A stretch of 64,000 bases of DNA from Schistosoma mansoni (GCF_000237925.1 NW_017386006.1:2106425-2170424), one strand, 5' to 3'. Counted from the stretch's first letter, positions 45,771 through 57,620 are shown. Numbers and translations are program-made. Notes: generated from the letters alone by a model not told the origin.

Positions 45771-46147
45771 CGGTCTACGCAAGTTGAAAGATAAGAGTAT
45801 CCATTTGAATCTGGTAAAGGTCCTACCAAATCCAGATGAACATGGTCGAAACGAGCATCAGGAGTTTTGGCCGAACCCAAGGGACATTTGTTGTGTCTAA
45901 TTACCTTGCATTTCTGAGAGCAGATTACACAGGAACGTGCCCACTCCCTTACGTCTTTATTCATATCAAGCCAGGTAAACCGTTCTGTTATAAGCATGAT
46001 GGATGCACGGACACCTGGATGAGAAAGTTTGTGCAACGTATTGAAGATGATGCGTCGATAATGTTTCGGTAAGACTGGACGACCCCTACCTGTAGTTGTG
46101 TCACATAGTAAGGTTTCCTTACCTGTTACCATCTGTTTAATGCGCAA
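45771..46147 (-). pseudogene. Element A: integrase N-terminal half
   Basis: Open for about 125 codons: LLCDTTTGRGRP, HHCC zinc site (LHKLSHPG ... CVICSQ), then [16 protein letters not shown] with the first catalytic Asp, breaking off at CVDR where element C begins. The reading frame resumes at 33964. Shows that the host site of C was a coding part of an older, same-orientation Gypsy element. Confidence 0.88.
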
Positions 46148-46735
46148 TTTTAGAGTTGTTGAGGATAACTCGTGCTGAAGATCAGTGTCTTCTTTTTGAA
46201 ACTAGGCGAGTTTGAGAAGGTTGATTTCTTTGGAAACTGTTCAAGGAAGTTATACGAGATAAGGCGTCTGCAACTACATTGTTTGCTCCGGAAATGTGTT
46301 GCGTATCTGAAGTGTACTGCGAAATGTAGTCCAGTTGTCGAGATTCATGAGGTGAGTACTTGTCTAAAGATGAGCTTGAAGAGAAAGTAAAGGGTTTATG
46401 ACCAGTAAAAAGGATGAATTCTCAGCCTTCGATAGAGTAATGAAAATGCCGTACAGCACAATACATACCTAGGAGTTTCCTATCGAATGTGCTGTACCTC
46501 GATTCACTGTCTAGCAACCGTTTTAAGAAGAATGCCAAATGTTGCTGAGTTGGGTGCATCTACTGAGATACAAATGGGCGCTTGAGTGTCTTGATGTGCC
46601 AGTATGGTCGCCTTTGTGGTGAGTTTGTGCAAACCCACGTTCAGTGTGGTGTTTTTATGAACCAATGATTTCTTTGTACTGACGAGTGTTTGATTTTGAA
46701 TTCCAAATACAGTACATTCGTTCGTGTTCATCTAA
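46148..46735 (-). pseudogene. Element A: RNase H remnants
   Basis: 46504-46731 carries ILAHQDTQAPICISVDA (RNase H entry). 46180-46430 carries YSPHESRQLDYISQ and VVADALSR in broken frames. Upstream, ECTVFG-like residues (after the RT catalytic site) sit immediately before, so most of RT has been deleted. Confidence 0.75.
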
Positions 46736-46849
46736 TACTTACACTGCGTTATTTCTGGGATTACTAGTTTATACTATAATTCAAATACTCATAAACATCA
46801 CATTCGGGTGAATGTACCTATTACCATATGTGGCGATCGGCTTTCTGTT

Positions 46850-47750
46850 TGCTGCCTGTACGCTTAAAACAGATTAGTGAAGCCTGTCGTTAGAATTTGC
46901 ATGAAGAACGCCAACTTCTGCGTCAGTATCGACGAGGTAGAGAAGTTTCTTTGTCACATCTGTGACGTATAACAGACGGCTATGATCGCCGGCTACGGTT
47001 ATCGTTAACGCGTGCCGACTGGGAAGTTTCATGGTCATGTCGGTCGATTTTGAGTTCAGGTAATTGCAGGGTTTTCTGAACCAGTCGGGGTTGTCCGTCT
47101 CTCATGGTCTAGAGACATCGCCTACGTGAAGTACTCATGTGACCGTTTACGGTCGTTAAGAAATCGAAAATAACGTGTGAGTATATGACATAATTCTGTA
47201 ATGTCATTCTGGGTCGTTTGAAGTTTTCCTTTGACTGAAAAAACCACGGTATAAGACTTTGTGATTTCTTGGGTGCTTTCAGTAGATGCAGCCAGCTCGT
47301 CTACGGCGTTGTTTTGAAACGAGACTAGCACAGCTTGCACCTGTTGAGGTAGTTTGGATTGGAAAATTGTCTGAACAGGCCATCATCGAAAGTTCTTTGA
47401 CCGATAACCTCTCTCCTTCTTAGCAACATGTCTGTCGCAGAACCATGTTGCAGGTCGATATATTAAGGAGTTGATCTAACTCTTGTCCATTGGTTAGATC
47501 TCCGCGTTTCAGAATCGACCGTTTTGGAGATTCGTAAGGTTCCGAAACATCAATGGTAAACATATTAGGTGTGACGTACCTGTTGAGCTCGCGCGGTAGT
47601 TCCTTTACATCAGCGAGGAATTGTGCGCGTGGATCAGCCGTGCCGTGCTCATATAGTCGGATTTTGCGTAGCAGAACCAGGCTTCGATCTTGTCTGACCA
47701 GAAGAACATTAGTTGAAACGAAGGTGGGGGCATAGTCTTTAACTTAAGTA
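46850..47750 (-). pseudogene. Element A: protease and gag remnants
   Basis: LLYLVDTDAEVGVLHANSND-like residues (46880-46960) are the protease with its active Gly changed to Asp (DTDA for DTGA). 47122-47340 and 47460-47735 hold gag-like frames (AVLVSFQNNAVDELA; LYEHGTADPRAQF) with stops. No LTR of A was recognised on either side, so its borders (near 33000 and 47800) are estimates. Confidence 0.6.
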
Positions 47751-47929
47751 CTCTCGGTGTCTGTTAAGTAATAGTGAAATATCAAGTGTGGGAATGAACG
47801 AGGAAAAGAATGTCTGAAAATTCGAAAAAATATCACAATATATAAGTGTTAAAATAAAGCATCCGGTTATGAAATTCCAAAAAAACAACGGATTCACAGT
47901 TTATAGGTTGGTGTATCAGATCACTTCGA

Positions 47930-48115
47930 GCTCCACAATGAAGATACCATAGGTATTGAAGTTTGACAGCACTTTACCAGCAACACCTATGGTTAAATCG
48001 TGCACATCTAGTGAAATCGAAATTCGAAAGCGAGGTGGTTAAAAGATGCATTTGATAGATTATGAATATATAGAAAGGTGACTGATCCAAACTGTCTAGT
48101 GATCGCAGGGAAAGT
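47930..48115 (-). mobile_element. CR1-like LINE RT fragment
   Basis: Shares DQSPFYIFIIYQ and the surrounding ~170 bp with 32760-32930 in the same orientation, lying on the other side of the Gypsy nest. Confidence 0.65.
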
Positions 48116-48268
48116 TGAACATGGCGTTCCCACTCTTGATTTGGTGCGGATGCATGACCAAGCACTTCCACCTAGGCGAGTTCATTAAAACTAATATGTT
48201 CAGCATCTAATGTCGAGCACTTACAGAGCTATTGATTCTGGAGATTTATTTACCGCAACAGACTTCTC

Positions 48269-48747
48269 CAGAGGCGTGCATCCACGACCTTGCACGTGAG
48301 AATCAAACCCAGGACCTTCGGTCACGCACACGAACGCTTAGCGTCCACGACACTGCGTTGGAGATCGAAGGTCCTGAGTTCGATTCCCACGTGCGAGGTC
48401 GTGGACGCGCACTTCTAAGAAGTCCCATAATAGGGAAAAACGGCTGTCTGGTGCTTCCACATCTTCAAGAGTGGTCTAACTTAGATCGGTTCGTGACCCC
48501 AAAGATATATTAACCTCGATTCACACCCTTCCCTTCAAAAACAGCTATAGATCAACAAGACTAACCTTAGTGGATGAATAACCCTGTACTAACTGGGTTT
48601 GATAGTCCAGAAAACTGATCACTTTCTGTCGCAGTTCATCATCCCTAGGTATACAATAAGAATGCAAATATATATCAGCAAAACTATCTTTTTGTTAGTG
48701 GATTAAATAAATGTTGGTTGCTGATTAGATGTTCACTACAGTGGATT
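48269..48747 (-). repeat. Inverted duplication, left arm (antisense exon copy)
   Basis: 479 bp, reverse copy of 57142-57620 with no length difference and only a few substitutions near the ends. Contains two opposed SINE-C pieces (48270-48520) and, antisense, a copy of the coiled-coil exon at 57245 with both splice sites. The plus-strand frame 48232-48513 is repeat-derived. Confidence 0.9.
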
Positions 48748-49815
48748 TAAATAGTTGATTGTTTACGACTTTTTCATCATTCCTCCATATTGAATGAAAC
48801 TTGTTTACTGAGGCTGGATATCTGTGCAATTTAAGAGTATTTGAATTATGGTACAAACTAGTAATCCCAGCAATAACGCCATGTAATCAAGAAGTATAAG
48901 ATAAGCACGAACGAATGTACTGTATTTAGAATTCAAAATCAAACAGTCATCAATTCAAAAGAATCATTGGCTCATTCCAACACCTTAATATCTTTTAATA
49001 ATGTCTTTACTAGGCTATTGATAATTTTACATTGTGTGCCTTGAACTGATAAATCAGTTATGGAGAGACAGAATCGTGTGAGGTCATTATCACCCTGTTT
49101 AATAAGCCAGTGACTAATTAGTCGTCTACTTCATGGTCGTGATTGATGAAATTGTGATCCGAACTGAAGGTATATCTTTTCAGTCCCTAGAGGGTGCACT
49201 GATCTACATTTTTTAATTGGTGGAATTCTTCTAAGCCTTGCCTGAGCTCAGTAGTCAGCTTGAAATTACTGTCTAGAAAAGAGAAACTAGAAACACTAAG
49301 TTTGCTTATCAACACACTCTGAGATAATGAAAGATGCCAAAGTTTCATACGGTCTATAAATTATATCTACCAGACAAGAGTTGCTGAATCACTGACATAA
49401 CTTCTACTTCCACCTCGTGAATACTAGCGCTCAACCTTTTGATTGCATTCCTAAGACACCAACCTACCATGCTGCACAAAATATGAAGCGTTTCATGTTT
49501 TCATGTGTCAACCTTGTGAGAGGTCGAGGTAATTTTCACATCGTTGATTTCATAGTATACTTACAACTGAAGCGAGTGCCTTAATTATCTCAAAACGAGA
49601 TAAGAAAACAAATTAACTACTGACAAGAAATTAACATTGGCTAAGGTCATCTGCTCACATCAAAAAATCGAGAAAACCCCAAATTCTGAGTCCATATTTG
49701 TTTCCTTTACCCAATTCGCTTAAAATGATGAAGGTGGAAATTTATTTCTTCAAGGTCAACTCAAGGTCTTATGTCATCTGAAAGTATGTTTTTGTTCTGC
49801 TGTAATTTGGTTAGA
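48748..49815. other. No feature recognised; upstream of EEA1-like exon
   Basis: Should contain the promoter or earlier exons of the plus-strand gene, but I cannot point to either. Confidence 0.4.
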
Positions 49816-49819
49816 CAAG

Positions 49820-49915
49820 GCAGTATGTGGCTTCGTTTGCCCTGAGTGTCTGGAGTCTTTCGCAAATTCAGATTCACTTATGGTGCATTTCGAATCATCA
49901 CATGAAAGTCTGTCT
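49820..49915 (+). CDS. EEA1-like gene, zinc-finger exon
   Basis: 96 nt, donor TCT|GTAAGT, phase 0. Encodes one C2H2 finger, C-x2-C-x12-H-x4-H, beginning GFVCPECLES and ending SSHE. EEA1 and rabenosyn-5, the Rab5 effectors of early endosomes, start with just such a lone finger of the form GFxCPxC..HyexxH. The exons that follow encode charged helical segments, which favours an EEA1-type tether. The acceptor (GACAAG) is weak, so the start may be at 49815 instead. The first exon was not found. Identification by recalled resemblance. Confidence 0.65.
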
Positions 49916-49949
49916 GTAAGTTTCGTAATCACTAGATTCAGAAATGAGA

Positions 49950-51210
49950 TTATAATTTATGAAGTATTTCGCGAATCCAGATTCTCAGATTTTCTCATTG
50001 AAAAAAGGAGGCCTATGTCAGTCATTTTCAAGTAATCATTTGATATTGTCAAATTTTCTTTTGAATGAGTCAATTGAAGGGGCAGACACCACTTCGGTTA
50101 AGAGGTCCCAAAGATTGGTGACTCAGTGTGCAAACCTGTATGCCACACTTATTTTACCCACCCCAGAATTTTATACTCGTTTACTATCTCTGAGTCATCA
50201 TGATCTTAGATCTTATCTGGTAGGAAGTAAGAAGAGGATATATCAGATCCGGAATCACTTTATAGTATATTCTGTAAATAGAAATTAAATCACCCCTTAA
50301 TCTGTGGTAGGACAGAATGAGTAAGCCTAAATTTTCAAGCCGCTCTGTATGGTAAACCCCGGTGTTGTGGAATCACACGGGTGGCTGCTCTCTGTACTTT
50401 CTCCAAGATACCAGAATCACATTTTAACCAGGGGCTTGGATCTTAAACGTCGTTCTTGAGTCTGGATCTCACTAAGTTTGTGTGTAATGTGTTGAAAGTA
50501 TTAGTATCCAACTTAGTAAGTATCCGTTGTAAAGGTCATGGGATCCTGAACTCCTTAGCTGCGACCACGCGGCACTGAGCCGTGGTCTTAAGATTAGGAC
50601 TTAGTGTTACCCCAAGATCATTGTTAGATCGGACTACGAGCATTGACTCTTCCCCTATTCTGTACCTTTTTACCTTTTTATCCTCACTATGTATGTAGAC
50701 ACACTTAACCGTGTTGATAGACATCAGACATTGTTTAGACCAGCTAATCAGAACGTATAAGTTCGCCTCAAGTTCACATGCATCTGCGTCTCCTGTTATT
50801 TCCCTCTAGATTTCGACATCAGCGTATATTAGCATCAGGGACTCATAGCATTCGGAATTTATTCTTTCTTTATACGACCTACCAAGAAATCCTTTACCCA
50901 TCTTAGGAGAGGTTCGGGAATTCCAGCCGGTGGTGCTGCAGTTCACATGTACCTGAGCCGTGTGTCATTGTCTGGGCAGCTCTTATGGTTAGGGCGCTTT
51001 CCATGTACAGGACAACCCCACCACCCCTAAAGTTTAGTCTCTCAGGCCTGCAAAGTAAGAAACCAAGCAATTGAATCTCACTGTCATACACTTCTGACAC
51101 TAACCATTTTTCTGAGATGGCAATGACATCAGAGTCGTTTGAGTCCACCACGTCATGGTTAAAAAAATTCTCGCTGCAGTGGGGATTTTTATTCCACGTC
51201 ATGTTTTCCC
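49950..51210 (-). mobile_element. CR1-like LINE, internally deleted
   Basis: Minus strand: endonuclease-like start with AISEKWL and RGGGVVLY (50903-51202), then directly the late RT region (INTVKCVYIHS, NDLGVTLSPNLKTTAQC, 50536-50724), then SPWLKCDSGILEKVQRAATR and the C-terminal domain to about 49960. The middle of the protein is gone. Lies antisense in the intron after the zinc-finger exon. Confidence 0.75.
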
Positions 51211-52021
51211 CCCGTTTTCATCAGGAGGCTGTTAAATGCGAATTCCTGAACATATATCCTTGCCTTCTGGGCTTGTTTCACTCACCAACGAACCGAGTAC
51301 ACTGTAGCATGTGTTATGTTTTTAAGTTGAAGCATCTGCTTCGTCTTTGAAGTACTTGACTCTCAACCATAGATTTGAAAATATACGTGCGATATACACA
51401 TTTCGCTGCAAATAGATATTACTGCAATCAAATAATAAGTGGTTTAAAGCCTAGCACATGAAACTGTTTTGTATATTTCCCGGCAACAGTAGAATAAAAT
51501 TAAGTCCTTACTGTTTATGAAGAATCATCACCTACTTCTTTATTGCCAAAATATAATCACGTCTAAAATAGTAACTGAAAATGAAAGAACTTCGTAAATT
51601 CGTTGACACTCATAAGGGACGTGAGCCTTCTAGGAAAGTGTAAACGTACTAACTAGGATTTAAAAGAATCCTGACGTTGGTGAATTAAGACTTCTAGTGA
51701 CGTGGACCAACAGTTTTCATGGTAAATTATAAGCAGTAGTTCTTGATATTCAGCAAGACTTTGAATTTCCCGTTGACTTATGTTTTTTTACATGTTCATT
51801 CCGATGTTTTCCTCTGTTTTTTTGACTATATCTATCTATTCAGCTGCCTAACGTAGCATTTGTAACTAATTAGCTGTTACGCTAAATCTACATGTCATTA
51901 GACACTTCACAGCCCAGATTTATATCTTTTGACTCAAAAAAACTTTGTATTAACCTCTTGTTGGATATTCGCACTATTCTTTGCAGTAAAAACAGTTTAT
52001 TTCCATTTGTTTCTTCTTCAG

Positions 52022-52064
52022 AATAATGTTGAAAAATCCCCTTCTAAAGATAATCGTAATGGTG
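52022..52064 (+). CDS. EEA1-like gene, small exon
   Basis: 43 nt after a very strong acceptor (pyrimidine tract ending CTTCTTCAG); donor GGTG|GTACGT. Encodes NNVEKSPSKDNRNG, a polar linker. Phase 0 in, phase 1 out, agreeing with both neighbours. Followed by a 38-nt intron (52065-52102). Confidence 0.7.
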
Positions 52065-52102
52065 GTACGTTCTGTGGGTTTCCTACATTTTCTTTGACAA
52101 AG

Positions 52103-52188
52103 ACTCTGATAAATTCAATTCCTACGAAAACTTGGTAGCAGAACTATCTACGCATAACTTAAATCTATTAAACCGAATCGCAGACCTT
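52103..52188 (+). CDS. EEA1-like gene, coiled-coil exon
   Basis: 86 nt, donor CTT|GTAAGT. Encodes SDKFNSYENLVAELSTHNLN then LLNRIADL, a heptad-like helix. Joins the previous exon in phase (G + AC = Asp). No stop in frame. Confidence 0.72.
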
Positions 52189-53249
52189 GTAAGTTATGAT
52201 TTTTATATCATTCATTTCCTAATGGGTATGTTTCCCTCGATTTTATACGGTTTAGATCGTAAAAAATGTAATAAAACGACAGTTTTATGTTCAGCCCATT
52301 TAATAGTTCATATGACGCGGGTTCCATGCATTAAATAATGAAAACCTAAGTAAGGGTGCGAATTCATCTAATGATTGACTTAGTTTATTTAACTCAGTTA
52401 AGCTGACCTTCATATAGATAGGTGAGAACTAACACAACGAAGTAAAATCCATTGTATAACTTCTACATACGTACCGGTCCTGCAGTCTAAACAAATCCAT
52501 ATTTGGTCAATGGGTTTCAACAAAGTGCACAATTTTCATATATCGCTAGAATTAATGTTTATCGATGGATATTTATAGCATTTTGTAACATATGGCTTTT
52601 TTTTTATCCCGTACGGTAGAATACACATTTATACTATTCTGGTCCATTTTGAAATGTTAATTGTATTTATTCAGCACCGTCATCTCTAAACTGTCTGTAC
52701 GCGGAAGTATCCAAAAGTTTGGGGCTCTCTTTGTTTTAGTGACTCAAACGGATTCAAAATATTTTCTGCATGCAGAAACTAAACTCACGTTTTGTAGTTT
52801 TGTATCTCCGATTACAAGATGAACCTGGGTATTTGGGTAGGCTTAATTCATTGTTTATTCAAACCTATACCATTCAGCAACACAGAGATGTTACAACTGA
52901 GCTGGGGATGTTCACCTACGATGATTCCACCATGAGAAAGGAATGATTTAAAGTCATCTGTCTTTAGCTACCTGAAATCTATGGGTATATGATACTCTGT
53001 CTCATATTGGATGAACAGTTATCTTAATATTAGTTTGTTGTATGTTGTAGACGAAATTTTTCTGCCTCGTAAGTTTGGATTGTAATGTATTGCAGAAAAA
53101 TGTATTTCCCTTATCAAGAGCATAAAAAGTTATCGATATTTACGGCGAAATTCAGATTATTTTTATAGTCTTACTCATTACGTATTTAATATTGATAAAA
53201 AACGTGATAACTCAGCTTCTACCATTTTAAATACAAATATTTTTCACAG

Positions 53250-53308
53250 GAAGATGTTATTCATCTCTTCCTGAATGAACCTCCCTTGGTAAATCCTTTA
53301 ACAATAAA
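53250..53308 (+). CDS. EEA1-like gene, exon
   Basis: Acceptor TTTTTCACAG, 59 nt, donor AA|GTACGT (phase 2). Encodes EDVIHLFLNEPPLVNPLTI plus the first two bases of a Lys codon, completed by the G that opens the exon at 57245. An earlier GT at 53288 is in phase 0 and would break the frame with that exon. Confidence 0.65.
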
Positions 53309-53376
53309 GTACGTCTGTCGTGGAATTTATTTGTCTGCTGATTTGTTTAATTCTGAGTTTTTGTTATATTATTTAT

Positions 53377-53830
53377 TTATTTTATTTGAACACATAAATA
53401 TTGGTACAAGGGGACACCAGATATATATGCGCCACACAAAAAATTGTCACTTCATTTAATTATGTGAGGGCTATGGTACTGCCCGGGTGCTCAGACCGAA
53501 ACAAGTGGTTTTCTTAAGGGGCCACACCTAGATGCTTCGACCTAAAGGTTTGAACCACACGGAAGTAGAGCATCGTAAGGAGATGCAGTCCCATGGTAGC
53601 CGGTGACCGACGACTGGTTCATACGCCATTTGTTCCCTCAGGTTACTGGAGCCCATGTGCACTATTGGTTTGAAATCGGGGTTTTCCGACTCCTCTAGGT
53701 GGATTTTCCGTGTCCACCAACCCGTTTAAAGCGCCGGATATTCGCTTTTCGTCCTCTCAATTTCGTAAAGAACACCCCCGACACGAGAAGGCAGTGAGTA
53801 GGACTTCCTTGGCAGAGGCTGTTTTTGTTA
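53377..53830. repeat. GC-richer dispersed-repeat candidate
   Basis: About 450 bp with clearly higher GC than its surroundings (GGCTATGGTACTGCCCGGGT, GAACACCCCCGACACG), sharply bounded by AT-rich DNA. No coding frame. Likely a repeat insert in the intron; family unknown and no second copy in the window. Confidence 0.4.
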
Positions 53831-54845
53831 TATATGTATTCTAATAATACTTTTGATGTAGTTCTTCAGATACTTTAGTTGACCGCTATTAGATTAATTG
53901 AATATGTAACACTTATCCATAATGTTCTTAAACTTGTCTCGAAAGTTATAACTACCATTAACTCCATAATGTCTAAGTACGACACTCGTGGCTAGTCGTC
54001 TTTTGATATTAGCCAGAAGTACTTTTGTGTTTTTCATTCGTGACTAATGAAGAGTAATTATGCGACTTTTCCCCTCACAAATATTGACAAAATAAAAATC
54101 GCAATGTTTGCATGAAGAAATGTGGTAATTCGATGAGGATTTCTGAAGGAACTCATTTTGGTAGATCGATGGAATCTAGAACATTGTCAGGAATAACCAC
54201 TAATTCTTTAAATTCTGTCGATTTGTTAAACTGGTTAATTCTTAGGGACCTTTGTCGAATGACCAATTCTCATTCTCCAATTAAACTGAATAAAAGTTTA
54301 TGATCTTCAAATTAATATAACACATTCGTGGTAGTGTTTTCATTGTCCAATGAAATGTGACACTCATGAATCACTAATAAGACAGGAATTTAATTTTACA
54401 AACCAAAGTAATCAGTGTAAAGCTGTAATATGTTAATTATTTGAAAGAGAAACAAGTAGACCTTTTTCTTGTCTTCGGTTTAAAAAAATATTATTGTTAA
54501 TCTGTAACGTTTTGCTGGAAATTCCGGAAAATTTATGTGTACTGTATACAAGGTAGTAAGTAGTTTTATCTGTCTTAGTGATGCCTTGTTCAATCGTTCT
54601 AACTGAATACTAAGTAGCTTAATTCACAGGGTGTTCATAATACATCTGTAATCGATTTACCTGTTTTGGACATTAGTTTTCTTTTAGTTAATGTGTGTAT
54701 AGCGCGATAAAATGGCAACTATTTTCAGTCATTATTTAAAATTTTTAAATTTTGTTTACTCACCTCATATTCCTTGCCATTACGTCCAAAATTGACCATG
54801 ATTTTAATTGTAACTGTAATTATTAGAGTTATCCAGTTTACATAT
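53831..54845. other. Intronic DNA, no feature accepted
   Basis: The frame at 54112-54303 has no splice support. A minus-strand ATG followed by 12 codons and GTGAGT (54763-54800) was considered and not accepted. Confidence 0.4.
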
Positions 54846-54847
54846 AT

Positions 54848-54935
54848 GCATTCTCTGCGGATTGCTTCGATATAACCATTATACTACAGGCTTTTTATAA
54901 GGTGAAACGCGCGTCCTAGATTCCATTGATGGTCA
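54848..54935 (+). mobile_element. SINE-A fragment
   Basis: GGATTGCTTCGATATAACC and GAAACGCGCGTCCTAGATTC are diverged SINE-A pieces, ending at the solo LTR that follows. Confidence 0.6.
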
Positions 54936-55204
54936 TGTGGTGGGTGCTACTTATGTCGACATAAATAGTATATGACACCAGTCAGAAGAGGAATACCTGG
55001 CGGCAGAAAGTTGGGAATATCGAATCGAAGAGAACGGGAGAAGTAATTGTTGTGGCAATGAAGGAATGGTAAAGTTTGAAACAATTGATGGAATATTTAC
55101 AAATAGAGTATTTTATATATGGTCCTTGTATTTTACCTAGATACTCTGTAATTGTGTATTAAAATACGGTCGGTTGTCCACCACATGTGTTCTCGTTCAC
55201 TACA
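54936..55204 (+). mobile_element. Solo LTR (Gypsy type)
   Basis: 269 bp, TGTGGTG...CACTACA, same family as 18304-18605, target duplication GTCA on both sides. It landed at the edge of a SINE-A fragment. Confidence 0.8.
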
Positions 55205-55635
55205 GTCATATTCTAAGTATTCGATAAAGAACTTTTGACCACAGTTTTGTTCTTTGATCATTTTACAATCTTTATTACCAATGAATGAACTTTTATTTGT
55301 TGCACTCTAGTTTTTTTTAGCTTTAATAAATAATCTGTTTGTTTATGCCACTGAATTTCTAGATGCAAATATGTATAAACGCTTGGTATATCTCATTAAT
55401 CCCTAATCTCGTAGAAGTTGACGAAAAGGTTTAAATTGCTTCTATTTGTGATTTACAACCAGCCTAACAAGTTAATACATGACAAATGAATTTATTTTCT
55501 CCCAATGAACTCATGGAATAGAAGTCTACACACCTTTCCCAGCCATTAGTTCACAGATACTTTTGGTTCATAAATTAAAATCTCATGAGCAAATTTGTTT
55601 ACTTCGAATGATAACATTATAACCATTAACCTGTT
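55205..55635. other. Intronic DNA, nothing recognised
   Basis: No signal seen. Confidence 0.5.
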
Positions 55636-55639
55636 TCAT

Positions 55640-56100
55640 AAACAGAGATGAATGGTGGCTAGCAATGTAATCCAGGACGCATGTTCCGTCCTATAAAAAG
55701 AGACCGATCAATTCCAGTTCTAAACGTCATTGGAAAGAATCGAACAATCAATACAAAAATGAATTAAACTTCACCCCATTGCACAAGCTATTGGTTATCT
55801 GGACTGAATAACTAGGTGGATAACGCTACTGAATTTGAAGCAAACAGTACTGGGTTCGAGTCCCGGAGTGAACATCAACTTTGGAATGCAGGTACATCCA
55901 GCTGACGGGTCTCAAATAAAACGAAACGAGCGTCCTGAATTCTACTGATAATCACCATGCATCTCTACTTAAAAATGCTCGTGACTTGTCGGCAGTATCG
56001 AAGCAATTCGCTCAGGATGCGTATTTATCAATAAGTGACTAATCAATTTTAGTCATAGACGTCAGTGGGGAGATTGAAACAACCAATACAAAAACACATT
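55640..56100 (+). mobile_element. SINE-A copies, old
   Basis: A minus-strand hammerhead remnant (55645-55700) precedes a plus-strand copy with box B GGTTCGAGTCC (55850-55863), a damaged ribozyme (CTGACGGGTC, AACGAAACGAGCGTCCTG) and flank to 56100. Confidence 0.7.
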
Positions 56101-57141
56101 CCCCTGTTTGTTATGGAATTTTAAAGCTTTTTAGCACTACTGAATGGGTAACTATGCTGAATTCCTTAAATTCAACCACTTAAATTTACTCATAATCATT
56201 TCATAGATCCTTTCTCAATAACAGATCTTCAATGTGTTCTATTAATCATCTTAGTGCACTTCCTAAGTATTTTTAAATAGCCACCCATCTAGGACTTCCT
56301 AAACAAGGAATTATTTGAAACACTATCACTATCAAGATCAACATTTATTTACTACTTTTACGGTTAGTAAACTGCAGACGTATTCGATATCAAATTACGG
56401 ATATCATTAGAACTTTCATATAGATTTTAATATAATTAGTGTCTTATCAATAATTTTAAACAGTATGACTAATTTCTGTCCATTTTAATAGTGATTCTGA
56501 ACGTTAAAGAAATTAGTTTGTTTTAGTATTTGATGAAATTTACACTTTTCGCAAAATAATTTTACTAGTATGTACTCGTAGAGGTAACAGGCTTAAGTAA
56601 TTATGTAAGTAACTCGTAGGAAGAATAATCGTCGGAGACTCGTTAGGGTACTATGGCCGCCAAACAAACGTCGAGCATTTTTACTCGTTAGGTTTAGTCA
56701 ATTAATCCCAAACTCAATAATCTAATTTCATGCCAGTTTTCATGGACTAAAAATGACCAGTAGAAATAAAACTTAGCCGCAATGCTAATTGCTCTGAATA
56801 ACGTCGTTAATATTAATAATAACCATGGTAACAATAACGTATCTGATAACTTCCCCAGCTGATGGAACTTCATATTTTTAATAAAATATTAATCTCCCTG
56901 ACTTTTTAAACTTATCTTGCTAACAAGTACAATGGTGTAATATGCTTTCAGATGCTTCTAGTTGACTGCGTTTAACCATTAAATACATTGCACTGTAATT
57001 TATGGGCCCTTAGCTTATCGGTCGCACTTTGAACTTGACCACTAGACTGTAAAATACACGGAAAACAAAACATTATATTCCTCACAATTATATGATCACT
57101 TAATTACTAATTGTATGTTGATATTATACAAAGAATACCTC
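56101..57141. other. Intronic DNA; RTE 3' end at 56575-56620
   Basis: Only GTAGAGGTAACAGGCTTAAG, a short RTE 3' end, was recognised; the rest is unassigned. Confidence 0.45.
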
Positions 57142-57620
57142 AATCCACTGTGGTAAACATCTAATCAGCAACCAACATTTATTTAATCCACTAACAAAAA
57201 GATAGTTTTGCTGATATATATTTGCATTCTTATTGTATACCTAGGGATGATGAACTGCGACAGAAAGTGATCAGTTTTCTGGACTATCAAACCCAGTTAG
57301 TACAGGGTTATTCATCCACTAAGGTTAGTCTTGTTGATCTATAGCTGTTTTTGAAAGGAAGGGTGTGAATCGAGGTTAATATATCTTTGGGGTCACGAAC
57401 CGATCTAAGTTAGACCACTCTTGAAGATGTGGAAGCACCAGACAGCCGTTTTTCCCTATTATGGGACTTCTTAGAAGTGCGCGTCCACGACCTCGCACGT
57501 GGGAATCGAACTCAGGACCTTCGATCTCCAACGCAGTGTCGTGGACGCTAAGCGTTCGTGTGCGTGACCGAAGGTCCTGGGTTTGATTCTCACGTGCAAG
57601 GTCGTGGATACACACCTCTG
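57142..57620 (+). repeat. Inverted duplication, right arm
   Basis: 479-bp partner of 48269-48747. This copy is collinear with the gene, because its exon fits in phase between 53308 and 60038. Confidence 0.9.
57245..57323 (+). CDS. EEA1-like gene, coiled-coil exon
   Basis: 79 nt after ACCTAG, donor AAG|GTTAGT. The first G completes a Lys codon from 53308; then DDELRQKVISFLDYQTQLVQ and GYSSTK, a helical segment. Phase 0 out, matching 60038. A second, antisense copy lies at 48643-48721 in the inverted duplication. Confidence 0.75.

Noticed and set aside
32930-48110. The two similar CR1 stretches as LTRs of element A
   Set aside because: They encode RT peptides, lack TG/CA-type ends and primer or polypurine sites, and differ more than the coding parts would lead one to expect.
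48232-48513. 93-codon frame as a gene
   Set aside because: Made of two opposed SINE-C tRNA-like regions; the same frame appears at 57376-57615 in the inverted copy.
54763-54800. Minus-strand first exon (ATG, 12 codons, GTGAGT)
   Set aside because: No partner exon, no recognisable peptide, and it lies within an intron of the opposite-strand gene.
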